DNA of 64,000 nt from Pteria penguin (taxonomy: Eukaryota; Mollusca; Bivalvia; Pterioida; Pteriidae), in the NCBI GenBank assembly GCA_035048485.1, contig CM068585.1:51041186-51105185 (forward strand), written 5' to 3'. A model generated the notes under the pieces. It was not told where the DNA came from. It worked only from the letters and a program-made list of their open reading frames with translations, and ran no database searches. A program made the translations under genes and the position numbers. Shown in pieces: positions 11,764 through 24,319 of this stretch (position 1 is the stretch's first letter; each line of letters opens with the position of its first letter).

Positions 11764-12845
11764 CTGTAATTGAAATATTTAACAAAGAATTATTTCTCAG
11801 TTCATGTGAGAGAGATTGTTTGTCTCTCTGTGTGTTCTCCTAAGAGATACACATCATTACACATTTTAAAGCTCATATCCCCAGGTTAAAATAAATTTAC
11901 AGTTGTCGACTATGACCGTGCCTTTGCCAGTCTAACGCACCATGCAGAACGGTCCTGGTGAAAACGAATCACTATAATCCCATCGTCCTTGTCGGTCTCA
12001 TTGTCAGTCCTTTAGTATAAAGTGTTGCTTTCAGGCAACATAAATAGCTTCTGGACTAAACAAAACAACTAAAACTGTATACTGCCCTAGCCTTTGCACC
12101 TCAAATGCAATGGTGAAATATAGATAAACAACTAAATGTATAATACAATGTACTTAAATCAATATATTTCACGGTCGGTGCGACAATTTCAGAATCTTTG
12201 AAGTGATTAAATCATTTACTTAAAAATAAAGTCAAAGACGGATATAATATTTGTTTTTATTTTGTTTTAGTTTCTTTCTTTCTTTTGTTTTTTGTTTTTG
12301 TTTTTTTTTTTTTTTTGTTTTTGTTCTTTTTTATTTGTTTTGTATTTGTCTTAACTTTTTCCTTTTTACGGAGGACGACTAAATGAGAAAAATCTCAAAA
12401 CTTTGATCATCAGGACCGCAAAATGTATTTTAAATTTGGTAACATATTCATTACGAAAATTAACAATGAAATATTTTAATGGGTTTCCATACATTTTACC
12501 AAATTATAGGCATCATATGAACATAAGACGAAAATTGCAAATTCTGGAAAAGAATATACGGCCTTTTTTGTTCTTGAGTTTTCTTGTTTTGGCCTATACA
12601 ATGTGTTTGTCATGAAACAAATATGAATATATACTTAGTGATGTTAAGAATTTGCTATATTAAAGTTGGACCTATTTTAAGCGCATTTGGATTCAAAACT
12701 TCAAGGAAAATGCCTGTTTTCACACCTTTCTGATACCGCTGGTGGGCTGATAGTTTCTGAGGGCATCATTAGTTTAAGTGCTTTTGTACTGACATGGAAT
12801 ATATACTTCGCATTTTCAGTCATCAAATTAAGCAAATCATTATAA
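11764..12845. other. No gene; poly(T)-rich patch
   Basis: A T-rich run lies at about 12240-12330. The open frame at 12403-12615 has low-complexity AT-driven composition and no supporting motif. Confidence 0.5.
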
Positions 12846-13050
12846 AACTAAGAAGTATCTCTCTCATGCATAGTTCTGTCTTTAGATAGATTCGTTGGTT
12901 AACATTTTGGTTTCAACACTGCTCTTCAAATATTTATATATTACGCGCATTCCAATCATTCGACCACGAGCATCACTGAAGAGATATAATTTGTCTAAAT
13001 CCGCATCCGGTGCACAAAATTAAAAGGTATATATGTTCTATATTTACGGC
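12846..13050 (+). repeat. Dispersed repeat family T, copy 1
   Basis: It contains gtatctctctcatgcat at its left, gctcttcaaatatttatata and cgagcatcactgaagagata in the middle, and gcacaaaattaaaaggtata at its right. Parts recur at 61440-61500, inverted at 61795-61935, and flank the SINE at 60647. The family is one I associate loosely with bivalve genomes. The element class is not determined. Confidence 0.55.
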
Positions 13051-13700
13051 AAAACGTCATTCCTTTCACCACCTTTCACAAAGTGATGTGACGAAAAAGT
13101 GATCTTCAAAATGTAAACAATTTGTCTATTATGTTCTTTATGATCATATTAATTGTTTGACACGAGAAAATGAATACCTTTCAAGATTGAGTTAAATTCC
13201 ATAATAGTGTTACTTTTATGCCTTCGTAAATTGTATAGACTGCAAAGTATTATACACTTAGAAGTCCCTATACAAAGATAATAATATGTACATTTTAAAC
13301 AAAACTGATAATACATCAATTACATTAAATTCAAATATTTAATCAACGCTCAATAGGGAAGAAAGTCATACAATTTTTTAAAATGCCAAGTTTAAGGTCA
13401 TTATTCAAACTGTCACCATCAAAATTAATGTTATATTGATTTCAAAGTCACCAAGCTATATGATGTAAGCATATTTAATAATAAAACATTACTTTTGTTT
13501 CCAAAATAGTGTTTGATAACCATATAGGAATATTGGCCTTGCAATTAAATCATTTTACAATTGGGGATTCTACAGCTAGCTATCCTTTCTTGAAGATAAG
13601 TGGCACATCACACAATGAAGTTATAGTTCAATAAGGCGGACGAGGTCAGCGATCGAAGCTAAGTCAACCTTACATATTTAAGCCATAATAGTGCGAAATT

Positions 13701-13862
13701 ATGGATAAATATGGTCTAATGTCTTTGACAGAGCTTCGAAAAGAACTTAAAAGTCGCGGTGCTCGTGTTTCGGAGCGAAAGTACGAGTTGATTGAAAAGT
13801 ATATAACGTTACTCGAACTTTTGTCGTGGTGGCGATGGCGGACGCGAAATTGCCTACATTAA
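13701..13862 (+). CDS. SAP-domain N-terminus (first exon or broken copy)
   Basis: The ATG at 13701 opens MDKYGLMSLTELRKELKSRG then ARVSERKYELIEKY. The pattern LxELRxxLxxRGxxxxGxKxxLIxR is that of the SAP helix-loop-helix DNA-binding motif. The frame closes at 13862, and the shifted frame then stays open for ~20 more codons, so either a splice or a frameshift lies near 13800. In molluscan proteins I know, a SAP start is often followed by SWIM zinc-finger and YqaJ-type exonuclease parts. A SWIM-family-like exon on the same strand at 15045 fits that order. The product is likely a transposon-linked or nuclear DNA-binding protein. Confidence 0.42.
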   Translation: MDKYGLMSLTELRKELKSRGARVSERKYELIEKYITLLELLSWWRWRTRNCLH

Positions 13863-14098
13863 ATGAACCTCTGGGCATACTTATGCAGTCTTAATTATGC
13901 TGTTGCTTTTCATATCTATGTACATTGGCGGATCTAGGTCACAGGCACTCGGGTAGTAGAGGTTTTGTCGTGTTAATGATGTCATTGTTCTGGAGTGACA
14001 GATCTTTTTCCCTTCTACAATTAACCCATAACGTAAACACAACAAAATCTTTATTAGCGGAGTATATATGATGTATTGTTGCAGCCCACTCCCCTTTA

Positions 14099-14259
14099 GG
14101 GACAGGCGTGGTGTAGTGGTTAAGCGGCGCCGACGATCCGGGTTCGATTCCCAGATTGCACCACTATGTTTAAGAGGTTGGTAACCTCCTGCTTCCATGC
14201 CACGATATAACTGAAATATTGTTGAAAGCGACGTAAAACAACAATCAACCAACCAACCC
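14099..14259 (+). mobile_element. tRNA-derived SINE with target-site duplication
   Basis: The head carries RNA polymerase III boxes (tggtgtagtggttaagc; gggttcgattccc). The body contains ctgaaatattgttgaaagcg then acgtaaaac, and the tail is (aacc)n. The insertion is bracketed by ctccccttta at 14089-14098 and 14260-14269. The copy has lost ~12 bases in the anticodon region compared with the sister copy at 37707-37879. It lies between the SAP and SWIM-like exons. Confidence 0.88.
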
Positions 14260-15044
14260 CTCCCCTTTATCTATTACGGCTATTTTAATCAGGGACATAG
14301 AGTACTCAGTGGCGGATATGATGCAGTGCTGGCAACTTCCTCTCTCCAATGCGCTTCCAAAATCAACCAAATTCTAAATTTGGCACTTGATCCTCGAAAG
14401 GGGACCCTGCCACTGTTACTCAACGCCTCTGATCATGTGGGACAGGTGGGAGGATTATATTATTGAAATTCTTGAGAGTAAATATCAATGACAAAAAGTG
14501 TTTCGTCGATAAGGGATCTTTTCTTGTTTTTATATCAACAGTTGACTGTCACTTCTTTCTTTGCTTTCTTGTCTCTAAGCCATGAAAGGGACTCGAACAT
14601 GGAAAATTATAGAAATAGTAAATGTTGTCAAAATAAAACAAATTTGACCGATCCTATTTTAGGGGTGGGACGGGATGATAATATGATTTTAAAAGCTGCC
14701 TCTCCATGTCATCATGGAATATTGAAATAATAAAGTTAACTGCTCTTAATTTAGCATTTTTTTTTATTGTGCATGTCACAACATGCTTGAAGCATGGATA
14801 CATGAAAAGCAAAGAACTCAATCAAACACAACAATGACAGATGAAAAAATGTCTACATAAAATAAATTGTCCCATCTTACTCATACTTGTATCAATGTCC
14901 TAAATCAAAATACAATGACATGTTTTAAAATATAAATTTAAAAATGAGTACATACTGTCATGACAAATATAATATAAAAGTTGCTTGTATCAATAAGGCA
15001 AAGTCATCAATCAGATTTCAGATTAATTTTAAAAATTCTTCTTT

Positions 15045-15352
15045 TACAATAGATTACAATATTACGACATAAATTCTGACTTTGATAAAGAAAAGCTTGA
15101 GCCAGAGTATCACACGAAAATACCAAATTATGACAAGTACAAAGATATTAACACAGACACAAAGAGTGTGAAATTCAAACAAGAAAGTGTACATTTATAT
15201 CTTCTTCAACAGAATAAGAATTTAGATGAAAATGTTCATTATTTATATAAAAATACACTTCTCAAATTTCTGAGAGTGGCTGGTGAGAACCGTGTTAATT
15301 ATGTCAAAGCCGAGTGTAGGGCACAAACGAAAAAGTATGTCACACTGTTGTG
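15045..15352 (+). CDS. Exon of a SWIM-zinc-finger-family-like protein (partial)
   Basis: After acceptor aattcttcttttacaatag a frame stays open to TGA at 15352. It includes EPEYHTKIPNYDKYKDINTD, TLLKFLRVAGENRVNYV and KAECRAQTKKYVT. The xxNYVKAECRAQxKK segment resembles what precedes the CxC..CxH SWIM finger in molluscan SWIM-domain proteins I know, but the finger is absent here. The exon may splice onward at a weak donor (tt|gtgata) or the gene may be broken. The orientation matches the SAP start at 13701. Family assignment is from memory of pattern only. Confidence 0.35.
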
Positions 15353-15989
15353 ATATAAGCATTGAAAAAAAAGGAACAATATTAGGATGCCACAATGTGA
15401 ATGTGCTGTAGGAATACTAGGGAAACTTTCTGATTTATTTTTATTCTCAAGGGCAATGTACCTAAAGAAATCAATCAACCTATAAAACGTAATCCATTAT
15501 AAAGCTTTAACATAGCACTTCTTCCCAAATCAATTATATAAAATCATTGGTTAAAGCAATGAAATTTCAAAATGTAAAAAGTACACATCAAAATTTAAAG
15601 AAACATAAAACAAAAATGAACTACATACAGGTACCTTATAAGGATGCTTACAAATTCAGTTTACATCCTCTTAATCTACTTGTTAGACGTTGTTTCATAA
15701 ATCTCACAAACAAACCGTATGAAAGCTAACCTTATTATTTGAAAAATTAAAATAGACTAACATATGTCATGACTGTGCGAAATCTATTGACTGTAAATTG
15801 TCTACACTGCAGCAGATTTTGTCTCCAGCATATGAAAAACAAGAACTGCACTAAACTGAGTACAAGGAATATGAATGAAAGAACTGTATGCATGTTTCAC
15901 ATCAAGTCACATAAATGCCTCAAACAATATTATTGAAAAAAAAGTTATTTAAATATAAATGTGTAGAATGTGTGTTTGTTAAAATGTGA

Positions 15990-16030
15990 GAGTGTGTGTG
16001 TATGTGTGTGTGTGTGTGTTGGGGGGGGGG
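15990..16030 (+). repeat. (GT)n followed by G10
   Basis: A simple-sequence run (tgtgtgtatgtgtgtgtgtg, then ten G) immediately precedes the tandem array. Confidence 0.9.
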
Positions 16031-16049
16031 GTTGCAAGACCTGTAGCCA

Positions 16050-18410
16050 ATTTAATTTTTTAAACGCCCGTCGAAGGAGGGAGATATTATGCTATGACTA
16101 TGTCCGTCTGCCCATCCGCTATGGAACACAATAACTTTAGTAAACGTCAGCTGTTTTTCATGACACTCATGCAGAATGCTTAAATGGTGTAAAGGAAGCC
16201 GCCTTTCGATTTTGAGCAAATTCCGTTTTGTCGTTACGGAGTTCTGGGACTTTGATTTTATTTTCACTTTGAAAAGATGCTACTGAACCCGAAAATTTAA
16301 GTAATCGTCGGTTCGTTATCATGAAACTCATACATAATGCTAAGATGGTGTAGGGGAAGCCGCCTTTCGATTTTGAGCAAATTCCGTTTTGTCGTTCTGG
16401 AGTTATGGGACTTAGATTTTATTTTTGCTGTGATAAGATGCTATGGAACGCAATCACTTTAGTAATCGTCGGTTGTATTTCATGAAACTCATACAGAATG
16501 CTTAAACAGTGTATGGGAAGCCGCCTTTCGATTTTAAGCAAATTCCTTTTTGTCTTTTTGGAGTTCTGGGACTTGGACTCTTTTTTGACTATGAAAAGAT
16601 GCAAATGAAAGCGATAACTTAATTATACGTCAGCTTGTTTTCATGAAACTCATACAGAATGTTTAAATGGTGTATGGGAAGCCGCCTTTCGATTTTGATC
16701 CGGAGTTATGAGACTTGGATTTTGTTTTTACCATGAAAAAATGCAATGGCGCGATAACTTGATTAAACGTCAGTTTGTTTTCATGAAATACATTTTGCTT
16801 AGATAATGTAGTGGAAGCCGCCTTTCGATTTTGAGCAAATTGCGTTCTGGAGTTATGGGACTTCGATTTATTATTTTTATTTTGCTGTGATAAGATGCTA
16901 TCGAACGCAATAACTTTAGTAAACCTCAGTTTTTTTTTCATGAAACTCAAACAGAACGCTTAAATGGTGTAGGGGAGGCCGCCTTTCGATTTTTGGCAAA
17001 TCCGTTCTGTCGTTCCAGAGTTATGGTACTTGGATTTTTTTATTATGAACAGATGCTATGGAACGCAATACCTTAAGTAAAAGTCATTCACTTTTCATGA
17101 AACTCACACAGAATGCTTAAATAGTGTATGGAAAGCCGCCTTTTCATTTTGAGCAAATTCCGTTTTGTCGTTACGGAGTTCTGGGACTTGGATTTTATTT
17201 TTGCGGTGATAAGATGCTATGGAACGCAATCACTTTAGTAATCGTCGGTGTTTTCATGAAACTCGTATAGAATGCTTAGATAGATTAGGGGAAGCCGCCT
17301 TTTGTTTGTGAGCAAATTCCATTTTGTCGTTCTGGAGTTATGGGACTTGGATTTTATTTTTGCGGTGATAAGATGCTATGGAACGCAATCACTTTAGTAA
17401 TCGTCGGTGTATTCATGAAACTCGTATAGAATGCTTAGATAGATTAGGGGAAGCCGCCTTTTGTTTGTGAACAAATTCCGTTTTGTCGTTCTGGAGTTAT
17501 GGGACTTGGATTTTAATTCTTAAATAATGTAGGGGAAGCAGCCTTTCGATTTTGAGCAAATTCCGTTTTGTCGTTCCGGAGTTATAAGACTTGGATCTTT
17601 TTTTTTACCATGAAAGGATGTAATGGAATATAAATAAACGTCAGTTTGTTTTCATGAAACTCATACATTATGCTTACATAATGTAGTGATAGCCGCCTTT
17701 CGATTTTGAACAAATTCTGTTTAGTCGTTCTGGAGTTATGAGACTTGGATTTTATTTTTGCTGTGATAAGATGCTATGGAACGCAATAACTTTAGTAATC
17801 GTCGGTTGTTTTTCATGAAACTCCTACAGAATAGGGTAGGGGAAACCGCTTTCCAATTTTGAGCAAATTGCGTTTTGTCGTTACGGAGTTATGGGACTTG
17901 GATTTTATTTTTACTATGAAAAGATGCTACGGAACGCAATAACATAAGTAAACGTCATTTTGTTTTCCTGAAACTCATACATAATGCTTAGATAATGTAG
18001 GGAAAGCCGACTTTCGGTTTTGAGCAAATTCCGTTTAGTCATTCTGGAGTTATGGGACTTGGATTTCATTTTTGCTGTGATAAGATGCTATGGAATGCAA
18101 TAACTTTAGTGATCGTCGGTTCTTTTTCATTAAACTCATACAGAATGCTTAAATAAGGTAGGGAAAGCCGCCTTTTCACTTCGAGCAAATTCCATTGTGT
18201 CATTACTGAGTTATCGAACTTGGATTTTATTTTTACTATCATAAGATGATATGGGGATGCTATGTAACGCGATAACTTAAGTAAACATCAGTTATTTTCA
18301 TGAAACTTATACAGAATGCTTAAATACTGTATGTAAAGCCAGCTGTCAGTTTTGATCAAATTCGATTTTGTTGTTACAGAGTTATCGAACTTGGATCCCT
18401 CTTTTTTCAA
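16050..18410 (+). repeat. Tandem array of ~158-bp units, about 15 copies
   Basis: The anchor catgaaactcatacagaatg recurs near 16160, 16322, 16480, 16640, 16782, 16938, 17096, 17254, 17412, 17656, 17815, 17966, 18127 and 18298. Each unit also carries gccgcctttcgattttgagc, gttctggagttatgggactt and aagatgctatggaacgcaat. One truncated unit sits near 17515. Units 17254 and 17412 are nearly identical, so local homogenisation is recent. The first unit starts with cgcccgtcgaaggagg then agatattatgctatgac. Minus-strand open frames across it are repeat artefacts. It could be a bivalve satellite of the ~160-bp class or the core of a Helitron-related 'pearl'-like element. Confidence 0.9.
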
Positions 18411-19392
18411 TATTTCATAAAAGTATTACCAAAGAGACCCAAGTTTGGGGTAATAAAACCATACCTTCAAATTGATCCAGTCCAACGTAAGCGACGGTCG
18501 TATTAAGCCACGAAAAGCGTTGCACTTGTTGACTGTCATAACAGGGAAATGAAACACCCTTTCCCCACTGTGTGTCAGCAGAAAAAATAAATCATGCAAC
18601 CTCCCTGTATTGAAAAGTTCTAGATTGCATATAAAACACATATCTTGTTTTCTATTTCATTTTGTATTTTAGAAAATTACGCTATCTCTGTTGAGGTATT
18701 GATTAATAGTATTGCCACACCATCTGAACTGGGACAAACTTTAAATCGCAAGGCGTTGCATTTCGACGAGACTTACTATATATTTGTATCGTATGATAAT
18801 GTATGGAATAATAATGACAGACATACAACACTTGCATGGGATGGCTCCCAAATCCTATGCCTGTTTTAGCTGATGTTTCGATGAATACCTATCATCCAGG
18901 CTCTTCTGAAAGATTTATCCTTGGGTAATTTTACACCAACCCTTACCTAACAACCGGGAAGACGTCGGCATTCGGTCTAAATTATCTTATCGTGTTGACA
19001 TTGATAACAAACCGGAAGTAAAAGGTGAACTTCAATGTGTTGTTTGCCACCTACATAAAGACTAGGGAAGGTAACTTGCCTAAATAGGCCATTTCAATGT
19101 CGAAGAATAAAAATTCTTCATCTTCAAGCTTTTATTACTAAACACATTTGGTATTTGCATACACTTGTATTATGATTTTACCTTTGACATACACTAAGAA
19201 ATTGATATTTGATAATATCAAGCACAAATGTTAAATTAGTATGCCAAAATTATTTGTCATTATTTATATCACAATTTCCTGTATTTTAAAAAGAATACTA
19301 ATCACTAACAAACAGATACCGGCTATTTCGTGCATTTTGTAAGCCATTTTGCGTACACTGATCTTACAAAACGACCTTTTAAACTCCTTTAT
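18411..19392. other. No gene recognised
   Basis: AT-rich sequence between the tandem array and Penelope-like copy 2. Open frames at 18426-18641 (minus) and 18645-18869 (plus) show no motif. Confidence 0.5.
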
Positions 19393-19397
19393 ACATA

Positions 19398-22355
19398 ATG
19401 GCTGAGGCGTCGCCCACTATAAATAGGCCTCAAACTGCAATGTGCAAGGACACGAGCATAGCAGTTAATTTAGTTGTCCCCAATATTATCTTAAATGACG
19501 TTAGAAATCAAACATTTGTGGTAAGCACTAATAATGAACTCTGGTATCAACATGCGGATAGCTTCATAAACATCAAGCCCTGTAAGGTTAAACTAGTTGA
19601 CGTAATTAAAGATTACCAATTCTCCTCTTAAGTGCGGGACCAAAAATTGCAAAACTTGCAACATCTTAATTACAGACAATTCTTTTACGAGTAATTTAAC
19701 CAAACATACCTTTCATACGCATAGTATTGACCATTTGAATTGTAAGAGTTCAAACATTGTATACGGTATTGAGTGTTCACTCTGTGGGTTAATATATGTT
19801 GGAGAGACAAAGGGACAACTCCGTACAAGAGTATCAGATCACAGGTCCAATTGTGGCGGAAACCAATTACTCTATCGCCACTTCAACCAGCCTGACCACT
19901 CTATTGTCTCAATGAAAATTAGAATTATAGAAAAATATATATCACCCCACAAACAATGCCAATTTGAGCACTCCTTTTCGTCGGAAAGGAGAAGCATACT
20001 GGATAAGACGTCTCGGCACTGCTTCGCCCTATGGATGCAATGACAATATTAGTAGTATTGGTAATCTCACTAGTCCTGTGTGTCAATCAGTTGACGTACT
20101 CGGTTTATTCAACAAAAGCCAGAGGAGGCATCAAAGTAATGGTACACGCAAATACAACAAACCTGAGATACATAATATTTCCTTTGATGCTCTTTTGCCA
20201 TTTATAAATAAACCTTTGGGCCTTCATCACATTCGTACAAAACTTTATTCTATTTCACTCAGAAAATTACACGAGTTGTACGTATCGTCCAGACACCGTA
20301 TATTCACTGATATACATGTAAGCTCTGCAGAGTATAGACTAGATGGCATTATTATGGACATATCGACCGCTAGACTTTTTCGTCCCGTCAAGTCAGATAT
20401 TTCTATGGAAAAATCTAATCGCCATTTTATCAAAATTAAATTTGCAAATAAAGGCATTGATTATTGAAATTTTGGCCAAATTTTAAATCATAAGTCTGTT
20501 TTACAGAAAACACCTCCATATTTCAAAAACAAAGATCCGCCATGTATTTCCTATAACTACATGCCATCAGTTGCATCCAAAATATATAATTACAAAGGGT
20601 TTCTACAGTGTCTTGATCTTAGCAACTCTGCATGCCATCCTCAACCGTGTGCATGTTCCTTATCTAATTTCGTATATTCTCCTCGTGGCCATGTCATTAC
20701 TGGTGATCTCGATATTGTTAAAAACACTAAATTATGAGAACTTTTATTTAAAGATCCAAAATACAGAGAACCCAGATCATTCACATGGAGCCAAAATTTT
20801 GAGAATATTATGAACTGCTGCGAGGAATATGCCACACAATGGGCAAAAAGAGAGGAAGTACAAGTCGACACTCTTTCGGAATGGATAAAATCTATTGCAG
20901 TACTGCGGAGATCAAAAATTAAATAAATTACAAGGTTCTGTAAACACCAAATTCGAATCTATTTTTAAAGATCCTGATATTGTCAGAGAACTTACCTTCC
21001 TCCAAGAACATTATATCATTACACCAGCAGATAAAGCATCTAATAATTATACATTTACCTGAAAGAAATATTACTTTGACAGCCTAGTGAAAGAATAAGC
21101 ATTAAATTCAGCTCCAGGAAATCCTACTTATACTCTCACGAACTTTTCGGTTTCGGAAGTACTCGAGAATCATAAATCTGTTCTCAATACGTTTGGTTTT
21201 GACTCAAATAAATTGAATTTAGAACTTCCATATTTGTACTGCATTCCAAAAATGCACAAAAATCCTTACAACAACGCTTTATCGCTGGTTCCTTGAAGTG
21301 TTCCACAAATCTGTATCGATGCTACTCACAAAGATATTATCAGAAATTAAATCTGGCCTTCATAGATATTGCGAAACAGTATATCCCAGAAGTGGAATTA
21401 ATCAAATGTGGATCCTTAAAAATTCAAAAGAGTTGTTAGAACATCTAAAATAAAATTTTTTTTTACTAAAATTCACTCCATCAAGTCTTCTGACTTTTCG
21501 ACTCTTTACACAACGATCCCTCATCAGAAATTAAAAGACAGATTAGCGGAAATTATTCAAAATGCATTTACTAGTAAAAACGGAAGCCGCAAATTCAAAT
21601 ATATAGTAATAGGCCACGATAAAACTTATTTTGTTAGGGAAAATTCTAATTCCAAAAATAAATATACTGAAACAGCTGTCATCCAGATGTTGAACTTTCT
21701 TATCGATATCATTTTTGTGCTGTTTGGAGGTAAGGTTTTTCAACAATTGTCGGCATTCCAATGGGCACTAACTGTGCTCCACTTCTGGCTGACATATTCC
21801 TTTACTCATACGAAGCTGAGTTCATTCAGTGTTTACTTTCGCAAGGAAAAAAAACAATTGGCTCTTGGCTTCAATTTTACTTACAGATATATAGATGACT
21901 TGCTTTCAATTAATAATCCTTCATTCGCGCATTACCTAAGCATCATCTATCCAAGTGAACTGGAGGCCAAAGAAACCACAGAAAATAGTAATTCTACTTC
22001 GTATTCAGATATTATGTTGTCTTTCGACATTAATGGTCAATTGAACACCTCACTCTATGATAAACGTGACGATTTCAATTTCGCTATCACAAACATTCCT
22101 TTCATAAGTAGCAACATTCCATCATCGCCCGCATACGGCGTATTCATATCTCAGTTAATACGTTATTCCAGAGCATGTTCAAATTACAATGACTTTGTTC
22201 TGAGGGCTAGACGACTTTCAGTTAAGCTGCTCAACCAGGGTTATATATGTGCTAGACTAGCAACGTCGCTGAGGAAGTTCTACAGTCGTTACGAGACTCT
22301 TATTACTCCATATGATATCTCGTTATCCAGACTTTTAAATGATATTCTGGACTGA
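19398..22355 (+). pseudogene. Naiad-type polyprotein of copy 2, multiply broken
   Basis: The start is ATG GCT GAG GCG. A ~16-base deletion just before the Cys knuckle (~19629) shifts the frame. The nuclease motif is intact (CSLCGLIYVGETKGQLRTR, ~19765-19830). An extra base near 19935 shifts the frame again. Further breaks are TGA at 20467 (Leu codon in copy 1), TGA at ~20738, TAA at ~20927, TGA at ~21061 and TAA at ~21098. A lost A near 21743 and the A8 run at 21847-21854 follow. The RT motifs can still be followed, including YRYIDDLLSI and the SRLLNDILD end at 22355. This copy is clearly dead. Confidence 0.87.
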
Positions 22356-22679
22356 GACCGATTCCGATCACTTTACACAGATTTGACACCTTCTATACTA
22401 GAAGGTTACCTACTTCGACTTCCCCATATATAAATACGTATGGAATTCACACGATTTTACTCTTTCTACGGGGTATATGTGACGGGTGTTGCTAGCAAGC
22501 ACGAGATGCGCACTCTCCCCGGGCACCTGATCTCTCTCCATCACAGGGGTTCACATATGCTTATCAAGTAGACATATTTTGTTATTTCCCATTTGTTTTT
22601 CATTTTCACTGATTTTGTATGTCCTATGGTTTCAAGATTTTTGGACTTGTGGTTTGGATTTATCCATCATCTTTACATT
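22356..22679 (+). other. 3' untranslated tail of Penelope-like copy 2
   Basis: Closely similar to 4743-5066, including the conserved gggcacctgatct..aggggttcacatatgc segment (22521-22560) and the terminal ctttacatt. Confidence 0.8.
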
Positions 22680-22794
22680 CTAAAATAATGTACGCACCAC
22701 AGATTAAATCTTTGTGAACATAAACAAAAATTCTGAATTATTCCGTTGAAATCTAGAATCCTTACACATTTCGTATGTACAGTACAGCGTGTAG

Positions 22795-22895
22795 GTAAAA
22801 TACGAAAATAACTGGTGTCACATGACCATGGCACTAACAACAATGTACCAGTGGACATTCGCGGACCCCTGAAATTCAGAGATGAGACCAGGTGT
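22795..22895 (-). repeat. Inverted tail-like repeat next to copy 2
   Basis: The reverse complement of 5154-5240 with substitutions (ctggtctcatctctgaattt, then caggggtc, and ttagtgccatggtcatgtga). Confidence 0.4.
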
Positions 22896-24319
22896 AGGTA
22901 AAATAGATTCAGGTATGCATTTTAGCCAATTAGTGTAACTGTACCGCTGGTGCCCGTGTCGTTAGTGTCTGTTCCTACCAAGCAGCAGTTATGTATGGTA
23001 CTTGGGCTATGTATGACATCTTGAGGACTGTTATTTTGGAGTCAGGAACTGGACTTCCGAGATGCAGATTTAATTGGCGAATCACACTAACAAGAGTTTA
23101 ATTGAGGAGTGAAATTATGTTGGTTAATTTAACTGAAATTACAATTCACCAAATAGTTTATGCTCTACCATATACCATTATATCAGTTTCTTAGACATGG
23201 GCTAGTTGTAAATGACGCAACATGGCATTTACAGGTTATACATTACAGGCGTTGGCGGGCTGAGGACAGGTGGTTTTTGAAGACTAAAGAAATGCTAGGT
23301 TGGTAATAATGTTAATTCTGTTTTGGCAGATGATTGGCGATGTTCATCTGTCGTGAACCGTTGTGTTTCAGTTTTCTCTCGGCAATGGCGAGGAATTGAA
23401 ACTATATTTATCATGTCGGTAGCCAATTACAACAACTTCTGATTCCACACTTTACTCGGTAAACGTTGCCAAATTTTCATTGCTAAGTGTTCTCTGTAGT
23501 TAGCTTCGCCAATCGGTGACGTCATAACACCCTATATTTGACCCACTTTTCAGCACAGACAGCGGTGTTTCGCAAACTTATGATTGTTAGGCTTATGGTG
23601 CCATAATGAAAGGTTCATTTCCAATCTCGGGTGACGTCATCGAAGTGGTATTATGTCCTGAAGTGCTTGACATTGGACGAAAATATGTCATTCTGGATAA
23701 ACGTTACGTTGTCATGGTACACCAGCTGTTTCTTTCAATTTATAATTTATGTTGATGACATTTTAACTGAAGTAATCTTATTTTTACTTTTTAAACTATT
23801 TTCTTCCCTTCTTCATCTGTTGTGTTGATGCTTGATCTGTGGGTGTGTTGAGAAGAGCTAGAGAAATATCCCGTTATTCTCCGTTTTTGCGGACGTACTT
23901 TATTAACAGGTGTGACGCTGTGAGGAAGGAAACATCGCAAATCAGCTTATGCTTTGTTTGTTGCTTCAAAACATGAAAATATCACTAGAGAGATGAATTT
24001 TACAGATAACAGGCATTTGGGTGTCTTTATACAGTTTTATTTAGGTAAAATAATTAGCACGTACTGGAAAAGATATATTTATATAGTGAATCTAAGGGAT
24101 TATTATAATTTTTGTTAGTATTATTTGTATTGGGACTGGTATAACAGAGGGGATGATATGCCTAGTACGACCGAGGTGCCATTGTCGATGAGAATCTACT
24201 TGAAGTGGGAATAAATTTCTATGCAATGCAGCAGACAGATGACAGGAATCATAGGACGTGGATATATACGAAAAAAACTAAATGCGCGGGTATGATTAAT
24301 ATGTTAACAGAATATCAGG
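22896..24319. other. No gene recognised
   Basis: Unannotated intergenic DNA. The open frame at 23631-23828 has a hydrophobic AT-rich end but no start context or motif. Confidence 0.5.

Larger units (their letters stand above)
19393..22679 (+). mobile_element. Penelope-like element, Naiad-type (copy 2), near full length, decayed
   Basis: It aligns end to end with copy 1, with the same 5' and 3' borders and the same domain order. It has many small differences and no obvious target-site duplication. Its flanks are unrelated to those of copy 1, so this is a separate insertion rather than a segmental duplication including flanks. Confidence 0.87.

Noticed and set aside
14100..14170. tRNA gene
   Set aside because: Polymerase III boxes are present, but the cloverleaf is incomplete and the sequence is the head of a SINE with tail and target duplication. 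The same applies at 37711, 45040-45104 and 60650.
16052..16950. Minus-strand open frames rich in KSKSQNS repeats
   Set aside because: They arise from the 158-bp tandem units. No start, splice or conservation favours coding.
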